DNA from: Mesocentrotus franciscanus
Lineage: Eukaryota; Echinodermata; Echinoidea; Camarodonta; Strongylocentrotidae
Assembly: GCA_037976565.1 (NCBI GenBank)
Contig: CP137675.1
Location: 25,188,831 to 25,252,830, forward strand
Reading direction: 5' to 3'
DNA: 64,000 nt
Below the pieces are notes generated by a model, which saw nothing but the letters and a program-made list of their open reading frames with translations, had not been told where the DNA came from and searched no databases. This document shows positions 23,209 through 34,800 of this stretch, one piece after another (the stretch's first letter is position 1; every line of letters starts with the position of its first letter). The translations under genes were made by a program, and so were the position numbers.

Positions 23209-23439
23209 CTACAGTTGTTCTTGCGATGCTGGGTTTGACATAATAGAGAGAATGCTGAATAAACCCAGGGCCAAGGCCGTCATCATGAGAAGGAGAAGGA
23301 CGCGATCGAGAATGAGGCACATATCTATCCATTGCTGCTGGATAGACGACAGTGCCTCTTTCTTCCGAGAATTGTTCACCAGTCTCCGGATGTAGTTGCC
23401 AATGCGCATGATCGATGACCCCATGCTGTCATCGTTAGT
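23209..23439 (-). CDS. nAChR-2 exon 8 (pre-TM4 helix, TM4)
   Basis: 231 nt. Encodes an amphipathic pre-TM4 segment (I-Q-Q-Q-W-I-D-M-C-L-I-L-D-R), the TM4 hydrophobic run and a TAG stop at 23211-23209. nAChR-1 has no intron at this place. Confidence 0.9.
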   Translation of the reverse strand, partial: TNDDSMGSSIMRIGNYIRRLVNNSRKKEALSSIQQQWIDMCLILDRVLLLLMMTALALGLFSILSIMSNPASQEQL

Positions 23440-26160
23440 CTGTTGGAAACAAGCAAAACAAAAACATTAACATACAATTACAATAACAACATCACCACCA
23501 AGACCACCAGACACAGCAAAAAACTCCACCAAGAAAAATTATAGGCCTCGGTCATGCTAGTTAAAAATGGATATGGAATCAATATGACATTGAATTAAAA
23601 TCCTGACAAGCCATTATCCTAAAAATCAGAATATGGGATTCATCTATTTTGTTCCCAATTTTGGTATCACTTATATGCATATATTACCAGATATTAAATA
23701 AATTACGCTATGTGACACCGAAACTCTTTTTTTGTTGCGGAAACCGTGTTGGCACACATTTAATGTATGAGGATCTTTTCTTTATCTTGCTCGATCCTGT
23801 TCAATTTATTAAGTTTCACATTTCAAATCTGAATGGTCGTAAAACTGTTTAAGCGAAAATTTCTTAGTGTAAAATAACAAGGAACTATTTGATGTGACTT
23901 TGGTGTTTGTTAAAAAAAGGATATTAGTTTCCGCGAACTTTAAAAAACAACTGTATTCTAAAAAGTTCCTCATCGATTTGATGGTAGTTTGCTTGTCTGT
24001 TTAATTAAATAAATGTAGATTTTATGTAAAACGAAATTTTAAATGGAATTTTATGAACCTTTGGAGAGTTCAAACGGTACTGTAATGAATTACCTCACTG
24101 CCGTAGTCGGAGTCCTCGCTTGAATGTTTCTCCTTGGGTTCCGACTCGGCAACGTCTTCGGGGTTCATATTTAGCTTATGAAGTAGACTCTCCCCGATCG
24201 CCCGCGTTTCCATGGACGTCTTACGGTTGTCGAACTCGAAAGGATCGCTCGCTTTGAAGTCATGGGCGCCCTGATCGTTGACCTCGAGAGCGGCATCATC
24301 CTTATCGCTGTTGTACTCGTGGTGCCAGCCCTTCAGGCGAAGGAGCTTAGCGGCTTTGTCGAGAATCAGCCAGCGGGCCCAGGCCGGTGGAGGGTAGGGG
24401 AGGTGGAGGTGGTAGAGGCGAAGGATGATCACGGACATGGCAGTCTCGATCGACATAATGACGATGATGGTTGAGAATAGCTTGCCTGCATGGAGCGAAA
24501 TGAATAAAGAAAGGTTAAAGGAGAGTCTGTTATATATTAACATCATTATGTAGACAAATATTCTATTTAGCTACATGTACATGGTGTATGGTCATGATCT
24601 TGTTTTGGTATGACAGAGACAATTGCTCGAATGATGATGATAATAATAATGATTATAATAACAACAAATGACAATTTTCATCAGGATGCCTTTAATGTTT
24701 AGGAACTAGGCACTTACCAGTTAACTTCAATTTTCCATTACATGTAGTCTGAGGAAGATGTCTGAATGGTAGATATAGCAACTGTCACAGGTAATTATGC
24801 CTCTTTAATGTGTCATAGAACTAAACTCCAAATGATGATAATAATAATTTCATTCCTGTACAGTGGTATAGGGCATATGACGGCATCGAATTCCTGGGAT
24901 AAAAATACTGTCTGAAATACCTACATGACAATTGGTACAAGTCGAATCAGAAACATATGATTCAAACACTTACCGAGGTACGAAATCGATTCCGATGTCG
25001 GGGGTAGGAGCTGTGCTCCGAGGAGGAGGAAGAAGACGATCGAAAGCAAACTGGTGATGTTGAGGCCCACTTTCTCGCCGGAGTCTGGAGGAGGTAGAAA
25101 CCCAATAACGAAACGAAAGACATGAAGACGGTTGGAAAGATAAGGTTGAAGACGTAGAAGAGCGATTTTCGTTTGAGGTTGATGAAGTAAGTGACGTCAG
25201 AGTAGGGGATCGGGCAACAGCCGTACTTGATGAGGTTCTCCTCCACCGGCATCCCGAGCAGACGCCATTGGCCGTTGGGGCTCAGTTGGGAGAAGTCACC
25301 GGAGTCTGTAAAATAATTGATTCATTAGAACGCATACCTTAATCACATATTTGTCTAACATCTAAAAGGCACAATTATGCTTGCGTTTCTATTAAAACTG
25401 ATAGGCTATGAGACAGACGCAACAAAAACCCTTTTTAAAAGATGCCCTCCCTCGTTCGATATCTTGTGCACTATATTTGGTCTCAGAGAGGAAGGGAAAT
25501 AGACGTGAGGAGGGGGTGGTAGGAAAAGTATATAGAAATACATCTGTTGAGAGAAGAAAGACTGATGGAGAGAGGAGAACAGGGGGAGGGGCATGGAAGG
25601 AAAAAATGAATGGAAGAAAATGAAGACAAAGGGAAGGAAAACAAGAGGGAGGAGGAGGTAACAAATATGGACCATGGTCATGCCACAAGATCATCTTATC
25701 ACAGATATTAGATATCCAATATCGAACCGTTTAGAGCCAGAGGGGTATTGAGAAACTTTACAATAATCATGATAAAAATGTATTACGTAGCTCTCAAAAA
25801 GGGTCCTATACTTTTTTCACTTGTCGATCTACTTCTCTTTATTTCTTCTATTTACCTGCTCTCTTTTTCATGATGACTTCGTTGCCGAGATAAGCCCAAG
25901 GACCGAACTTGAGTTTACAGCTGTGCTGATCAAATGGAAAGTACGTGACGCTTAGACTGCAGGAGCTCTTGAAGATTGCAGGGGCTTGCCAGAAGACGGT
26001 CCCGTTGTAGAAAACCTTGGCGTTCGTCAGCATGACGTCATTCCCCAGCTCCTTATCGACGTCCGCGCTGAAAGTATGGGAAGGGGAAATGTAGGGGCAG
26101 TAGAATAGAGATATGAAATGGAGTACGAAAAGAAAATAGAGGGGTAAGGAAGGGGATGAC

Positions 26161-26194
<34 letters not shown>

Positions 26195-28947
26195 GCAAGA
26201 GGATAGGGAGAAGAAGAAGAATATGATTAATAATAAGAAGAATAAGAAAAAGAAGAGAGAGAGAGAGAGAGCGGGGCGATAAAGTTAGAATGAGAAAGAG
26301 AGAGAGAGAGAGAGCAAGAGAGAGGGAGAGAGAGAGAGAGAGAGAGAGTGAGATGAGAAAGGGAAAGAAGAAGTGGGAAGGGGAGGAGGTGGAGGAGGAA
26401 AAGGAAGAACAAACAAAAGAGAAAGGGGAGGAGAAGGGTGCAATTAAATTGCAGGTGTAGTTGAGTACAGGTCTTATACTGTCACTCGATCAACACAGCT
26501 ACAAAAGTAAAATAATGTACAATCATTTAATATATTTCGAATATAAGTTTGATATTCTATAATCAAACAATCAGATTCAGTTGTTTATACAAATCTCAGT
26601 GACTTTAAATACAACGACACGGTGATTATTTACCTCTCGTAGAGTACTGTATCGGGTATCCAGATCATTGTGGTAGGGATATAAACCGCGGTAATGTTGT
26701 CATAATCATTAGGATCCCAGGTAAGATATTCATCTATCCAGCTCTGTAAACATTAGAATAAAATAAGTTATGTAATAAAAAAACACGACGACAATAAGCG
26801 ACGATAATATATTATATTTAATACCTACACTGAGGTCAACCAATTTCTTCATGATGCAGATACACAGACATAGAAGTACGGGACCAAGGTTTGAGAGCTG
26901 ATGTACTTGGCTGGAATAAATTTTCAAAATTGTAATTATTGCTACCGAGCGAAATGAGCCAGCAAGAATATCGTATACCAGTGAAAATGTTAATTTATCT
27001 AAGTAGATAAGAATACAAAATATTCATCTTATTACGTATGATTGATAAGTACAATAGTACAATAGGCCACTTCGCCGTGATCAGAAAATAAGCGACGGTT
27101 TCTCGACTGAAATGTCAGATATCCAGAAGGGGAGCGGCTGTTGTTATCATACTATTAACAAAGCAAGAGCAATGTTATTTTCAATAGAAATACACAGAGA
27201 TTAAAAAAATAGAGAACAAAGGTATACCTGTTCGAGCCACATCGCTGTGATTAGGATCTGGTTCCGTTCATCCTGTTCAAGTAGGAGAGGGGCCGAGAGA
27301 GAGAGAGAGAGAGAGAGAGAAATAGAGAGGGAGAGAGAGGGAGAGAAAAGGTCCATTTATATAGCGCAGCTGCTAAATGAATATACTTTACTGTGCTTTA
27401 AATAAAAAGTATCACATTTAAATTATTACCACGGCTGTAGGTGAGCCGCTATAATGGGCGCTAAAGCATTCAAGGACTTTCTTCCTACCGGGTGCCCATT
27501 ACTTCACCTAGGTGGAGAGTGGCAGAATGTAGGTGAATGCCTTGCCAAAAGACATTAGTGCCGCGGCGAGACTCGAACCGCGAACCATGTGATCCATAGT
27601 CCGGTGACGTATCCACTAGACCAAGACACCTTTAAATATTGAAAAGTATTCTTTGGAGTTGCCTATTTCATAATAACATGGCCCTAAAGTCATTTGGCAA
27701 GACATTAAACTACATTTTTCACTCTCCACTCAGGTGAAGGAAATGAGTACCCGGGATGAAGAAACTGAATGTTTGTGCGCCTTATAATGGTACCTCAGCT
27801 GAATTCAGGGTACTAATAGTTTGAATCACATATGCTTATCAAGTAAATGGCAAATTTACAGCACCTCAAAATTCGTTAGGTTTTCAAATTTCAAAAGAAA
27901 CATTTGTCTCTTAACGATGCCTACATCCGGAATTTTTGTGTTTTTAAAACGCCAGATCTGGTTTAAACTTGTTAAACTAATACATTAATTGAATGAATTA
28001 AAGTGTGCAGTTATCGTACCATTTGAAGAAGTCTCGACAATCTCATGTGATAATAGACGTAAACGATGGTCGATTCGTTGAAGACTGGGCGCACATAACG
28101 GCTGTATTGAGAGAGCAGGTTTTCGATGAGACCGTTTTCCGTGTTCGAAGACGGCCTCATCGTCGTTGAGTTCGACATCGTCATCATCATCTCGGCGTCG
28201 CTCACTTTTGCAGCAACAAGCAAACAAACACAAACAAGCACAAACAAATAGTCAATAAGATTGTTATGGAATAGATCACACCGTGTTTTGTAACAGTAGA
28301 AAGTCCAAGGTTTTTGTGAAATTAGTAGGTCAAAAGATATTGCTAAGGGAAATATATTTTGGCAATGTTATGTATAAAGTCATACATTTTGTTAAAAAAT
28401 TACGATATTGTCATAACAGTTGGAAAATGCACAAAATAATTTTGTATACATGTTTTCATTTAAGTGCGATTTAAAAGTAGATCTATCTGATACTGGATTG
28501 GGACACATGTTTTTATTTGTAACCATATCAAAAGTACCAATTTGTAAAACAATTGTACCTAAAATATTCTAGTTTCTTGGCTTAATTTCACCAGTTTTTT
28601 ACAAAAATCATGACGTAAAACGAATGTGTCTATAGCGAAGCGCAAACACAGTACTATTATCTGCGTTGAATAATGTTTCTAACACAGAAACCCACCTCTT
28701 AAGATTTTAATTAGTGTAAATGGGCATGATCACTTTCCTGTTTAGAAAATAAGTGTAAAGCATCTAATATTGTTTATAATCATTAAACAAAAACATGTCA
28801 TATTGCAATACTCCAATCTGATCACACGTCAAACGATACAAAGGCGCCAACAACAGTAGCCAAACACATGTTAAACTTACCCTTTATTGTACAAACGAAG
28901 ATGATCGCCGCTGCCAAAAGAACACATCTTAACCTAAAGGTGTCCAT
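23209..28947 (-). CDS. nicotinic acetylcholine receptor alpha-type subunit (nAChR-2), eight exons, one apparent frameshift
   Basis: Cys-loop ligand-gated channel subunit. Exons on the minus strand: 28947-28881, 28204-28020, 27272-27228, 26743-26634, 26067-25856, 25305-24974, 24485-24094, 23439-23209; all GT-AG, phases agree. With the single break allowed for, the product has about 524 residues. Seen: signal peptide, R-P-V-F-N-E-S-T, a 45 nt exon with D-E-R-N-Q and the loop D Trp, loop A V-L-Y-E-S-A-D, a Cys-loop of 13 residues with F-P-F-D-Q, loop C Y234 with C236-C237 and Y241, TM1, G-E-K and TM2 with Leu 9' and Gln 20', TM3, an acidic cytoplasmic loop, TM4. The frame breaks by one base near 25090-25093, between TM1 and TM2; as written, translation leaves the family frame and stops 18 codons into exon 7. 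Either an assembly error or a real null allele. Convergent with nAChR-1 and clearly its paralogue. Confidence 0.9.
24094..24485 (-). CDS. nAChR-2 exon 7 (TM3 and cytoplasmic loop)
   Basis: 392 nt, phase 1 to 0. Starts G-K-L-F-S-T-I-I-V-I, then L-R-L-Y-H, Y-P-P-P-A-W-A-R-W and an acidic Ser-rich loop ending D-Y-G-S-E. Acceptor CATGCAG, donor GTAATT. Confidence 0.9.
24974..25305 (-). CDS. nAChR-2 exon 6 (loop C, TM1, TM2) with frame break
   Basis: 332 nt, one fewer than the phases require. The frame is good from D-S-G-D-F-S through loop C (Y-G-C-C-P-I-P-Y) and TM1 to G-F-Y, then moves by one base in a CTCCTCC context (25090-25093). In the other frame P-P-D-S-G-E-K and a normal TM2 follow to the donor G|GTAAGT. 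Confidence 0.88.
25856..26067 (-). CDS. nAChR-2 exon 5 (Cys-loop)
   Basis: 212 nt, phase 2 to 1. Encodes F-W-Q-A-P-A-I-F-K-S-S-C and the Cys-loop, then F-G-P-W-A-Y. Ends after K-K-R-A-G at an intron absent from nAChR-1. Confidence 0.93.
26160..26415 (+). repeat. (GA)n array in nAChR-2 intron 4
   Basis: Imperfect GA/GAA/GGGA repeats, CT on the gene's sense strand, 94 bases upstream of the exon 5 acceptor. Confidence 0.92.
26634..26743 (-). CDS. nAChR-2 exon 4 (110 nt)
   Basis: Encodes S-W-I-D-E-Y-L-T-W-D-P-N-D-Y and W-I-P-D-T-V-L-Y. Phase 0 to 2, the same size as in the paralogue. Confidence 0.94.
27228..27272 (-). CDS. nAChR-2 exon 3 (45 nt)
   Basis: Reads D-E-R-N-Q-I-L-I-T-A-M-W-L-E-Q, with flanking AG and GTATAC. 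A (CT)n tract on the sense strand lies 23 bases upstream of the acceptor. Confidence 0.94.
27295..27347 (+). repeat. (GA)n microsatellite next to nAChR-2 exon 3 acceptor
   Basis: On the sense strand this is a (CT)n polypyrimidine tract 23 bases from the AG of exon 3. Confidence 0.93.
27349..27630 (-). mobile_element. tRNA-derived SINE, full-length type copy
   Basis: Reverse-strand copy of the SINE at 1429-1707: the head runs leftward from 27630 with B box GGTTCGAGTCT, then the CTCTCCACCTAGGTG block, ending GCGCTATATAAATGG at 27349. It lies in nAChR-2 intron 2. Confidence 0.82.
27690..27815 (+). mobile_element. SINE body fragment
   Basis: Plus-strand fragment sharing TTTGGCAAGACATTAAACTA and CACTCTCCACTCAGGTG with the other copies, without the tRNA-like head. 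Opposite in orientation to the neighbouring full copy. Confidence 0.7.
28020..28204 (-). CDS. nAChR-2 exon 2
   Basis: 185 nt, acceptor CAAAAG at 28206-28205, donor GTACGA after ATG. Encodes a Met/Thr/Ser-rich insert, then I-E-N-L-L-S-Q-Y-S-R-Y-V-R-P and Y-H-M-R-L-S-R-L-L-Q-M. An open frame starting upstream at 28247 is intronic. Confidence 0.88.
28881..28947 (-). CDS. nAChR-2 exon 1 (signal peptide)
   Basis: ATG at 28947-28945, 67 nt, M-D-T-F-R-L-R-C then V-L-L-A-A-A-I-I-F-V, donor G|GTAAGT in phase 1. Same phase as exon 1 of the paralogue. Confidence 0.8.
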
Positions 28948-29758
28948 CCTTCTCTTTCTCCTTCTAAATCACCTTCATTTAACGTTATTTCTTCAATAAA
29001 ACAGTTATTTGCGAGGCGTTTAGTCGCCTAGCTCAGCTTGAAAAATGTGGATATCACAAACGCTTGTTCGTGGCGCGTTGCATAAATTCGTGTGGCGCAA
29101 GAAACCACGGCACAGATTTTCTTCTTCGATCGGTCTTGAGAGCATATTGATGTGCGTATCGCATTGCCATAATGACTAGTGTCGTAGAAACGATAGTTAC
29201 GTAACTTTAATCGATGCTATGCTTTTAGTGCATTGTATATCTGCGATTGTATTAACGAGGAATAGTGAGCAAATAATCGACTACTCGGGAGATAAATTAA
29301 TCCATTTATCAAGTGCCGTTAAAAAGCAACGTGTTATAATGTACTTCCTGTAAAGTTTGTAGTTTAAATAAGTGCTTCGCTATGGTGGTGACACCCTAAA
29401 AAATGCCTTTGCTTGTTTAGGAATGTAAAAGATGTCCGATAATTAATTTTACTTGTCCTAGTAAGTAATTGGGTTGCAAAGATTTTGGTTATATTTTTTT
29501 ATATACACAAATTATTCATTTTTTCTTCTTCAATCACCCCTTCTGTCGTTCGCACTCTCATAAGGGGTCTTAAAATGGACCACTAAAATAAGAATTGAAG
29601 AATCTAACTCAACTGAACAGTATTTTAGTTTCCAATGCCAAACGATCTCTTTTTAGAAAAATTGGTGAACATCGCAAATCACATGAAAACCCTCATAGTA
29701 GTATTTAAGCTCCTTCCATCACAGTACTTTTAATAATTTGAAAAAGTATTATAAGGCT
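28948..29758. other. 5' flank of nAChR-2, nothing definite
   Basis: Upstream region of the receptor gene. No TATA box seen within 150 bases of the ATG. The promoter should be here, but no element can be named with confidence. Confidence 0.45.
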
Positions 29759-29877
29759 AGGGCCCATTACCATAAAACCCTATATACTAAGCTACTTGTC
29801 AACTAATTACATATGCTTTAGTACATATAAAGTTAGTTGACAACTATGCTTCGTAAGAGTTTATGAAAACGAGCCCT
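29759..29877. mobile_element. foldback MITE, AGGGCCC/AGGGCTC termini
   Basis: The left arm AGGGCCCATTACCATAAAAC pairs with the inverse of the right end (AGGGCTCGTTTTCATAAACT), and both arms share GTCAACTAA. About 119 bp of near-continuous hairpin, no coding potential. Confidence 0.72.
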
Positions 29878-30200
29878 GTATAATAATGTATTTCAATGTG
29901 TGCATGTTTCTCTCCCGAACCCCTTGGGGCCGTTACCCGAAACCGTCATAAGTCTAAGTTCGTGAACATCCCATAAAAACGCATGTTAATTCTATAACAC
30001 ACGTTTCAATGGGATGTCAACGAACTTAGACTTAGAGCAACGGCCCCCTGGTTACCAGCCATTTCATTCAGCTGTTATGAATAATAGCATCTCTATGGAT
30101 GGGAATCCACTTTAAAACACAAGCAGTTGCTATACAAGCTACTGGCAAGCTTTTCAGTTGTCAAGGGAAACTTTTGTTCACGATGTATGCATAATAGTAG
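29878..30200 (+). repeat. interspersed repeat family B copy, split by a MITE
   Basis: ATGTATTTCAATGTGTGCATGTTTC, then after the insertion CCATTTCATTCAGCTGTTATGAATAATAGCATCTCTA, then AAGCTTTTCAGTTGTCAAGG. The same order without the insert is seen at 37745-37555 on the other strand. Confidence 0.65.
29926..30047. mobile_element. foldback MITE nested in repeat family B
   Basis: The arms GGGGCCGTTACC..TAAGTCTAAGTTCGTGAACATCCCA and, inverted, GGGGCCGTTGCTCTAAGTCTAAGTTCGTTGACATCCCA enclose a ~35 base loop. The uninterrupted copy of the host repeat reads CCCCTGGTTA at this point, which fixes the insertion site. Confidence 0.78.
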
Positions 30201-30392
30201 TAACCAGATCCATTGGTGTTTATGGAAGCACCCTCGATGAAATGATCCTGGACTCGCATCATAAAGCATCCCCATAGATTTTTTTCAGAGATTGCTATAA
30301 AATGCACAAAAGTTAGACTTCTCCATGTAAATCTGTAAATATCTATTGGGGGTCATTTGAGACATCTGTTAGCTTAGAATTCCCATCAAATT

Positions 30393-30597
30393 CAATCCGA
30401 TAGTGCAAAAATAGAAGAAAAAAAGATGCGAGGACGGGCATCATATTTATTTCATTTATTTTTTTTAATATTCAATCTTCTTTAAAATACAGGGTAGTCA
30501 ATCCGATAGTGCAAAAATAGAAGAAAAAAAAGATGCGAGGATGGGCATCATATTTATTTCATATATATTCAATCTTCTTTAAAATACAGGGTAGTCC
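30393..30597 (+). repeat. recent tandem duplication, two ~100 bp units
   Basis: CAATCCGATAGTGCAAAAAT to AAAATACAGGGTAGT occurs at 30393-30498 and again at 30499-30597, differing by a few substitutions and a short indel in a T/A run. No coding content. Confidence 0.88.
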
Positions 30598-31703
30598 CTC
30601 CAGAGCCGCAAGGCCTGCTTTTAAAGGGAGCCCAGATCTATTCCTTTCATCAAAATACTCGACTAAAGATGGCAGTATACAATTTGAAAAATAGAACCGT
30701 CTAAATCGTTTCCCGATGGCAGATTCTTTAGCTACTGTATGTGATTATTTATTCCGTTTAGCAGTGAGAATGAAATCTCTGTTGGGCAACACACCACACA
30801 AAATGGTTGAATAATCTTCATGAATATATCAAAGTCGATGTGAAACAATTTGTAAACATAAAGAGGTTGTGTCCAAAGAATGGGGTCAAACAAGAATAAT
30901 CACTTTTTGAATTAAAATGGCAAGATACAAATGAAGCTTCAGGAAATCGCTTTACTCTTCAACATTTGTTTTTATATTTGCAAAATCGAATTGGATTGAA
31001 GTCGAGTTTGTTAATAAGTAATGACAAGGGTTTTGAAGTTATAAAAATACCCAATACAGAAACGGTCGATTATAAAAAAAAATACAAAAGATATGATATA
31101 GCTTTTGGAAATGTTTGTGGCAGTGTGAAAATTGCTCATTTTTGCAGGTAGTAAAATAACCATTCACTTTATTCCCGTGCTCATCTCACAATTCTGGCAT
31201 TCAAAAGTACCAGCAAAGAATCAACCAATCCATCAACTCACTTATATTGCATTCCGACATCTCTTTTCTCGTTCTCGCTCAAATACTCCCATTTATTCGT
31301 CTTTCTTTAACTCTTAGCCACATCTCACCTTGGCAATTTTGACACGATGAAGTCACGAGCTCTAAAAAGTTATAGCCCATACTTGTAAAAATTGCGAAAG
31401 TGAGCAAGGGATTGATATTTATAAAAAAGCACAGTTAAACAAACCGACACCACAACACTTAATGCAATTTTGTAAAAGAGAAAGGAATTGTATTTCCAAA
31501 AATTCAAATATAATCAAATATTTTATCCATACGAAGAAAAATGAGCCTCAAATTTAAAGTTATTTTAACTTATCATGATGTACATCGTCGTACTTCTCCA
31601 TCGTAATGATTCGACTTCGTGGGGTGAGGGGGCGCTATTGAATTTGATCGAAAAAGTGCAGTGTTTGCCGGCAGAATTTTGATGTTTCGCGACTAGGAGC
31701 TGC
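30598..31703. other. intergenic, no gene seen
   Basis: AT-rich region downstream of the FAS1 gene; the 3' UTR of that gene must start at its right edge. Short open frames here lack any motif. Confidence 0.55.
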
Positions 31704-31843
31704 CTAGACGAGAACGTAGTGGCTCTCTTGTGGAATGAGTACCCGGTTAATGATATGCAGCACTCCGTTGGTGGTTGGAATATCGGCTTGGATCACGGTG
31801 GCCATTTTGGATTCGCCTTTCTGTTTGTTCAAGACAATTCTGT
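31704..31843 (-). CDS. FAS1 protein exon 5
   Basis: 140 nt, phase 1 to stop (TAG at 31706-31704). Encodes T-N-G-V-L-H-I-I-N-R-V-L-I-P, the FAS1 H2 box, and a short tail. Confidence 0.92.
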
Positions 31844-34800
31844 CTGTAAGCAGAAAAAGAAAGGATCAGTAATTTCATGAATAAAATTAGGGACTAGTGA
31901 GCACATGACAGCCCGAGTCGTATTGCGACGTTTATATTAGTGACATGAGCTTTTCATGTTTTCTTCCTATTCAACCATCATTTTCTGATCTATATAGTAG
32001 GCTATTAAGCAAGCTTTCCTTGGGACCATAACGAGCTTGAAAGATGTCATTACTCCAGACCCGTCGGTCTCTTTGCTCAAACATCTTAAAGAGAAGTTTC
32101 ATTGATTTTAAAAACTAAGTTTATTGTCATTATTGCAAAGGTGAAACTGTGATTGGACAAGTTAAGCAAAATTCAATGTGAAAAGATTCGAAGTAATGAT
32201 TATTATCAATTACAAAACGCTTAAATACAGCCCCGGCATAGCACCTGAAAGTTCTCCGATCGCTGTGTGACATCACATGTTGAACATGATTTGCACAAGC
32301 AGACGATGTCCCATGACATCTCACACATTTTCAGTGCCTGTTTTATGATCTTCTCTTCAGTTATTTCTTACTTTACTAACATCAGGCTAAATGTTTAATC
32401 TATTGTCTCACTCTAAACCCCGCGCATGGTATTAGTTTGATGAAAAATGCAAGGATAACAAATATAAAGGAATCCGTCGCTTGTAAACAAAATAAGACGC
32501 CATTATTTTCAGCTGCATACACCGCGGTGGCGTGGTACAATGTATGTTCGGCGTTTCAAGAGGGAACAAATGGCGTCCATGCTATCATTCCTGGTTTTAT
32601 TTATATACACTAAACGAGAAATAAGCATTGCAATTACGTTCATTCTTTATGGGATGTCGTCTGCTTGGGCAGGATTGGTTCATATTGTGACGGCATTAAA
32701 ACATCCGTTATTTTTCTGGCGAATCTCTTGCATATCCCAGATGCTATGGAGGTCGTTTTATTTGTATTTTTATAAATCACCCGATATGTAGTTGACCTAA
32801 AACTTGTACGACGGCCATCTGTTAGCTTACCAGTTTCTAGACATTTTATTTGCCATTTTCTTTGAACAGACACTTTAAACATTCCCAAAAGGAAGTTCAA
32901 CACACACGTGTACAAATTATTAAATGAAAATTAATTTTTCTAGCTAACAAAAATTGATAATTATGAAGCTATAGTTCTTCGGTTGCTGGAATAGGCTCAT
33001 GTTTTAACCTCTGTCTGTAAACTTCTTTTGCGGTAAAGTTAATCACGCCAGCAACATATGTTCCTTGCAAAATTTATTTTAGGTCCTATGCCTACGACTT
33101 AACTCCATTCATAAACCGGTTTAGCGACACCGGGCGAATATTAACAAGGCCGTTACTTATTAAAGGGAGTGTAGCATGGCAATAACTGGTTAACACAATC
33201 TACGTCTTCTTTTGGACAACTGCACGTAAGTGAATGGACTTGATTAACGGTAATCAGCGACTTAATCTCTACATGGTCAGCGCGCGCTAGCGTTCGCGAG
33301 ACAGACCGAGTTCTCCTCACGCTTCGGTTTTGCGTATGTTGCACGCACGTGAATGCTGTGGTCGCGTCGTCCGTAGTCCCGAGTAGGGCCACGGGAAAGA
33401 CACATAAGTCTCGTCATGCTACACTCCCTTTAATATAATCTATAACGAGAATTTCCCAGAAGTCATTTTTATTGACCTACCGTTATCGGGCGTAATCATC
33501 AGAGCACCTCCCTGTGCTGTCACGATGCTCTGTTCTGCTTGGACCATGGAGGCAGAGTATTTGACGTTCTCCGAGTACAGGTGGTATTTGAGAAGATTGG
33601 CGAGTTTGGTATTGTTCTTCACGAGGTCATCAAGAGCTCCAGCCGGTAGGGACTCGAAGGCCGCATTGGTGGGTACGAACATCGTTATGGGATCGTTTTC
33701 TGTCGGGGGAAAAGCGGGACGCCGAGTTATAACTAAACAAATTTCTCGACACCTATAGAAATACCTTTAAAATAACTTTATAGTGGCGGATATACGGCTG
33801 GCCAAAAGGCGGAATTGGCGGATATACCGGCAAAATTATCGTCAGCATATCCCCAAAGTGGGCACAACATTGTGAACTCCCAGCAAAAATACCAAGGCGT
33901 ATGAAAAATATGCCTGTCAAACTATTTTACAAGAGAATCCCTTATCTGGCGAATAATTATTGCAAATGAGTTTCAAGATATCATTCATGGAATCGTAGAA
34001 AGTGATAATCTGTGAAATTCTTCAAATTGCGCCAAAAAAACAAGAATCGCCTACCCCAAAAAAAAAAAACGCACACAGAAAAATTATAAGAATTCCAAAA
34101 TGAAAGAGAAACGTGTGAATTATTATTTAAAAAACTCACTTGAAAGTGAATCGGAGAGTCCAGCTTTCTTTACAAGTTCGATGACCTTGGAGAAAGCAGG
34201 GATATCAACGAGGGTTTCGACGACGTTGGCAGCAGGAAGGGGATAGATGACCTTGTCAACGATGTGGATGACGGAGTCGCAGAATTGAACCTTGTTGTCC
34301 GGACGACTGATGCGAGCACCGTTGACAGTGATAATCTGGAAGAATCATGGCAACGTACTATATCTACTAGTCTTGGTTTAAACAAAGTAAGAAATGACAC
34401 TTTATGGCCTTGAGTTGTATAACAGTCATAATTAGATATTCAAAGCTTTTAACATTCTGAATGTTATTCCTAAAAATCACTTCTAACATGATGAACATCT
34501 GCCGAACAAATAACGTTTCCCATCAAGCCGTTTCCTTCAGCATACCAAAGTTGTTTTAATTCCTTGTGGGAATGTTTCTACGGGAAATGCCTACATATCA
34601 CCCTTTGTTTAGTCATTATTAAGATTTCCCATGAGCAGCTGGCAAAATGTGAACGAGTTTTTATTTGAAGTGCCTTCGAAATATGATTTTGCTATATGAT
34701 ATTAATATAATTCTCTCAGACGATCAAAAAAAAATTAGGCTAAAGGTCAGGCCAAATGGAACCCATCTTGGTTGGTATTCTCTATGCATTCTAAATTTTA

